From: Burkholderia gladioli
GTDB taxonomy: Bacteria; Pseudomonadota; Gammaproteobacteria; Burkholderiales; Burkholderiaceae
Assembly: GCF_000959725.1 (NCBI RefSeq)
Contig: NZ_CP009323.1
Span: forward strand, 3,410,001 to 3,474,000
Length of the DNA stretch: 64,000 nt
Reading direction: 5' to 3'
Below, in pieces: positions 61,861 through 64,000 of the stretch. The stretch's first letter is position 1; the number at the start of each line of letters is the position of its first letter. The translations under genes were made by a program, and so were the position numbers. The notes under the pieces are model-generated. The model was not told the DNA's origin. It searched no databases and saw only the letters and a program-made list of their open reading frames with translations.

Positions 61861-61977
61861 TTACTTGTCCCGGCGATGTTGATCTCGACGCAGCGCACTC
61901 ATGCCCGAATAGCAGATCAGGCCGAATGCAATGCCGATTAACGTCAGCGCGCCGAAAACCGCTAGTGCTTCGTCCAT
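61861..61977 (-). CDS. Very small membrane protein (38 aa)
   Basis: Short frame starting MDEALAVFGALTLIGIAFGL and ending MSALRRDQHRRDK: one transmembrane helix with a basic cytoplasmic tail. The ribosome site (GGTA) is weak. It fits the operon direction and fills an otherwise empty stretch. Confidence 0.45.
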   Translation of the reverse strand: MDEALAVFGALTLIGIAFGLICYSGMSALRRDQHRRDK

Positions 61978-62065
61978 GTCAGTACCCTATTGCGAGCCGA
62001 TTGGCGGGGCTTATCAGTGAGTGGGTCACATGCATACGCCGGGATTCCGGCGTATGCGCCTTGGA

Positions 62066-62263
62066 TTACAGCTTCGACAAGTCGGGGGCCGGCGCGAGGG
62101 CGCCTTCGTTCCACCAGGCTTCGGTTGCGCACCCGTCAGCCGTCGTATAGCGAACGAGGTAGCCGTTATGCGCTTCCGTGTATTCAGCACGGCCGATCAC
62201 TTCGCCTTTTTCCCCGCTCGCAGCGATCGAAACCTTGTCGTTGAGGTTGAGCTTGAACGTCAT
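62066..62263 (-). CDS. Small beta-rich element protein (65 aa)
   Basis: The protein reads TFKLNLNDKVSIAASGEKGE, then VIGRAEYTEAHNGYLVRYTT, then CATEAWWNEGALAPAP. This SH3-like pattern is common among small phage proteins of Burkholderia. GGGAGA precedes ATG 62263. It is the most upstream recognisable gene of the leftward operon. Confidence 0.62.
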   Translation of the reverse strand: MTFKLNLNDKVSIAASGEKGEVIGRAEYTEAHNGYLVRYTTADGCATEAWWNEGALAPAPDLSKL

Positions 62264-62375
62264 TCGAAAATCTCCCGAAAGTTGATTGGAGGAAGACTCC
62301 TTCGCAGATAATTGATTTGCCGGACCTTCCCGGGTAATGGCAAACCAACAATCCTTTTTGCAAAGGAGCCTTCCG

Positions 62376-62480
62376 ATGAACTTCACTACTGGGCCGAGCT
62401 TCCACGTACCGACGAGACCGCAGCCGACTGAAGTGCCACCGCGTCCCGATCCGATTCAGCCCATCCGATCGCAGGCGTAG
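62376..62480 (+). CDS. Possible 34-residue proline-rich peptide
   Basis: A short frame MNFTTGPSFHVPTRPQPTEV plus 14 more residues, with a strong ribosome site AAAGGAG 8 bases before ATG 62376. Its rightward direction is opposite to the leftward operon. It is too short to recognise. Confidence 0.4.
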   Translation: MNFTTGPSFHVPTRPQPTEVPPRPDPIQPIRSQA

Positions 62481-62590
62481 TCAGCCCTGCCATTCGCCGG
62501 GCATCGTCTATCTAGGTGCCCGGCTCCCGGCGCTCCGAACCTTGCCGACCGGTGTTGCTGGTCGCGGGTGGCGCTGCGTTGAGTAGAAGT

Positions 62591-62628
62591 ATAACCATGG
62601 TTATGGTGATGTCAATAACAAAAGTTAT
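62591..62628. promoter_or_regulatory. Twin operator-like inverted repeats ATAAC-N4-GTTAT
   Basis: ATAAC-CATG-GTTAT at 62591-62604 and ATAAC-AAAA-GTTAT at 62615-62628 have identical arms and 24-bp centre spacing, so they lie on nearly the same DNA face. They are in the AT-rich control region of the element between the leftward operon and the rightward lipoprotein gene. This is the layout of a phage repressor operator pair. The repressor is not identified. Confidence 0.6.
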
Positions 62629-62749
62629 CGGTCGATCGGAAATTTGTAACAGCGCTCCGGGATGATCGATGTGAGGAAGAAGGTGGATGAGTAGAATGCG
62701 GAAGGCAGCGCGCGGGGCGCTGAGCGGAAAAATGACAAGCGAGAGAGAT

Positions 62750-63640
62750 ATGGCTACGACATCAAGGCGATGCGGCGAGGGTAAGTTGCTGGCATTCGTT
62801 TTCGCCGCTTCCTTATCGGTCTGCTCTGGATGCGCGACAAAGGTCGACCTTCCCTATAACCGGTCGAGCGCAGAGGTGCCGATGGTTCTTCTAAAGCCTG
62901 CGTCAGACGTGGAGACTGCGTGCCATGGCTTTGCGCTCAGCGGGGTGAGATGTGTCTTTCCTCGCGAGAACTGGGCGCCGGACGATGCATCTCGGGGAGG
63001 ACTGCTCCTATCGCCGTCCGATTATTCACTGTTAGACATCGGGCAAACCATTAGAGTGAGTGGTTTCCTGCTGCTTTCCGAAAGGAAAAGCCCGGCCGGC
63101 AACCCGTACTACACCGCGACGGCAAAAGTCTACAAATTTGGATATTGGGGGAATAAGTCCGGGGTGCAAACAGATTCATATAACGATGAGTTCTGGCGAG
63201 AGGTAGCAACCGGCGTCAAATATGCACCGGAGAGCAGCGATATCGCGGACAATTTCATCGGAAGGATGGATAGGCTGGCGGCGGCAGCTCGGGAGGATGA
63301 GACCAGAAAGCAAGCGATTGTGGCGGCCGAAAAGAAAAGGCAGGCAGAAGATGCAGCGTTGAAAGTTTCTCCGGCCTATATCAAATCGCAAGCCGTTGCA
63401 AGGGTGGATGGGTGCAGAAAGCAGATCGCCATCGCTCGCGCTGCGATCGCGAAAGATGAAAGAGTCGCCCAAATTTCGGGGTATGAAAACAAATTACTTC
63501 GCGAAAGCGCTGCGCAGACCATCGTCAACTGCCAGGACACGATCGCCCGAGGAGGCTACTTGCAAAGTGAAAGGATTGAGCGCGAGGCCAATCCGAACAT
63601 GCCCACCGTGGTCCACTACAGACTTGACGGCATAGAGTAG
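62750..63640 (+). CDS. Uncharacterised lipoprotein of the element
   Basis: A 296-residue protein. A signal KLLAFVFAASLSVCSGC gives a lipobox at Cys 28 when ATG 62750 is used; earlier in-frame ATGs (62687, 62732) would make the leader too long. The middle reads TACHGFALSGVRCVFPRENW, GQTIRVSGFLLLSERKSPAG and TATAKVYKFGYWG, a beta-rich domain. A C-terminal helical region contains TRKQAIVAAEKKRQAEDAAL and several Cys. GC is below that of the chromosome. I know no family; lysogenic conversion is a guess. Confidence 0.65.
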   Translation: MATTSRRCGEGKLLAFVFAASLSVCSGCATKVDLPYNRSSAEVPMVLLKPASDVETACHGFALSGVRCVFPRENWAPDDASRGGLLLSPSDYSLLDIGQTIRVSGFLLLSERKSPAGNPYYTATAKVYKFGYWGNKSGVQTDSYNDEFWREVATGVKYAPESSDIADNFIGRMDRLAAAAREDETRKQAIVAAEKKRQAEDAALKVSPAYIKSQAVARVDGCRKQIAIARAAIAKDERVAQISGYENKLLRESAAQTIVNCQDTIARGGYLQSERIEREANPNMPTVVHYRLDGIE

Positions 63641-63679
63641 CGGCGGAAAGACTCGGCGAATTCCGCCCAGGAGTTGACC

Positions 63680-63880
63680 ATGTCACCCGAAGATGTGCTG
63701 ACGATTTTCGAGCGCTTGAATGTAGAAGGTCGCGCGACGGTTGACCTGGAATACACGTGCGCGGGATTCGCTGGATGGCTGGCCCGCGCGTGGGACCGCC
63801 TTGACGATGAAGACATCGCGATCCTGACGTCAGTAGGGGCGACGCTCTGGCGAGAGGGGTTCGAGGCGCGCAATAAATGA
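63680..63880 (+). CDS. Small uncharacterised element protein (66 aa)
   Basis: The protein reads SPEDVLTIFERLNVEGRATV, then AGFAGWLARAWDRLDDEDIA, then LTSVGATLWREGF. Acidic and helical. GGAG lies 7 bases before ATG 63680. It is in line with the lipoprotein gene 39 bases upstream and ends directly at a terminator. Confidence 0.6.
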   Translation: MSPEDVLTIFERLNVEGRATVDLEYTCAGFAGWLARAWDRLDDEDIAILTSVGATLWREGFEARNK

Positions 63881-63905
63881 AAAGCCCCGCTCGAGGCGGG
63901 GCTTT
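63881..63905. terminator. Bidirectional terminator-like hairpin
   Basis: AAAGCCCCGC (63881-63890), loop TCGAG, GCGGGGCTTT (63896-63905). It lies between convergent genes; U-runs are short on both sides. Confidence 0.75.
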
Positions 63906-63924
63906 CGGCGTACGGCGGCCGGAG

Positions 63925-64000
63925 TCAATGTACGTACTTCGCGACGAAATATGCTGCGGTGACAAGGGCAGTACCGAATCCGCAGACGAACTTCACGAGC
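63925..64000 (-). CDS. C-terminal end of a small membrane protein (runs off the window)
   Basis: Minus-strand frame ending at TGA 63925: the last 24 residues are LVKFVCGFGTALVTAAYF then VAKYVH, a hydrophobic helix. The start lies beyond the window, unless the GTG near its end is used. Too little is visible to name it. Confidence 0.45.
   Translation of the reverse strand, partial: LVKFVCGFGTALVTAAYFVAKYVH

Larger units (their letters stand above)
51491..64000. mobile_element. Prophage or integrative element in tRNA-His (left arm)
   Basis: The region is bounded on the left by the tRNA-His fragment with an adjacent tyrosine recombinase. It contains many short genes of phage type (Gp37/Gp68, DUF4031, DUF4224, RtcB), tight start/stop overlaps, and lower, more uneven GC than the chromosome, notably from 61.5 to 63.7 kb. 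No capsid, tail, replication or conjugation genes are visible in the 12.5 kb present, so whether it is a complete phage is open. The right end lies outside the window. Confidence 0.85.

Overview
The window reads as a high-GC betaproteobacterial chromosome, most likely Burkholderia (B. gladioli/glumae type). The GC-rich third positions, a long-tailed second Hfq, the aat/bpt/pyrD block, an ssu operon ending in a small TOBE protein, and a Tad locus carrying DUF3613 and DUF2968 genes all fit that genus. This assignment rests on protein families recognised by eye, not on a database search.

Layout. Positions 1-1547 (minus) hold the 5' part of a repeat-rich lipoprotein gene. A 640-base spacer full of short repeats separates it from a complete Flp/Tad pilus locus (2190-14100, plus): pilin, prepilin peptidase, TadE-like, CpaB, secretin, TadZ-like, TadA, TadB, TadC, TadD, a DUF3613 protein and TadG. 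It is followed by a VpsR-like sigma-54 activator and a DUF2968 protein. A bidirectional terminator separates this from hfq2. Next come a lipid block (DUF1571 protein, fadD, PsrA-like TetR regulator), an MFS transporter, a GNAT enzyme, a ParB-like protein and a SulP permease.

From 25.8 to 32.2 kb, three tRNA-Leu(CAG) genes lie on the minus strand, each with its own promoter and terminator. They flank a 6-kb set of housekeeping and accessory genes (alaX, lysR, an unidentified gene, an SDR, a tautomerase, a nitronate monooxygenase, a tag-like glycosylase). Beside the third copy is a 107-nt relic that keeps the tRNA-Leu acceptor ends and ACCA tail, while its interior is a set of nested perfect hairpins. 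Then follow rnr, rlmB, an amiD-like amidase, rpiA, a FadR-type regulator, an oxidoreductase, a cystine-type ABC binding protein with its permease, pyrD, bpt, aat, a Nudix hydrolase, tRNA-fMet, a frameshifted UPF0303 gene, an SMR transporter and ssuD-ssuC-ssuB-mop.

From 51,491 to the window end lies the left arm of a prophage or integrative element inserted in a tRNA-His gene. It begins with a 49-nt 3' fragment of tRNA-His and a tyrosine recombinase. Nine leftward genes, the recombinase last, are chained by eight consecutive 4-base start/stop overlaps. The leftward arm encodes an RtcB RNA ligase, a three-cysteine Gp37/Gp68 protein, a probable ASCH-like protein, DUF4031 and DUF4224 proteins, and two different proteins ending in the same HTH module. 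A pair of identical-format inverted repeats (ATAAC-N4-GTTAT, 24 bp apart) sits in the control region at 62.6 kb, before a short rightward segment with a lipoprotein. The leads most worth following are the tRNA-Leu-derived structured element, the RNA-repair-flavoured phage arm with its chained integrase, and the paired HTH-tailed proteins.
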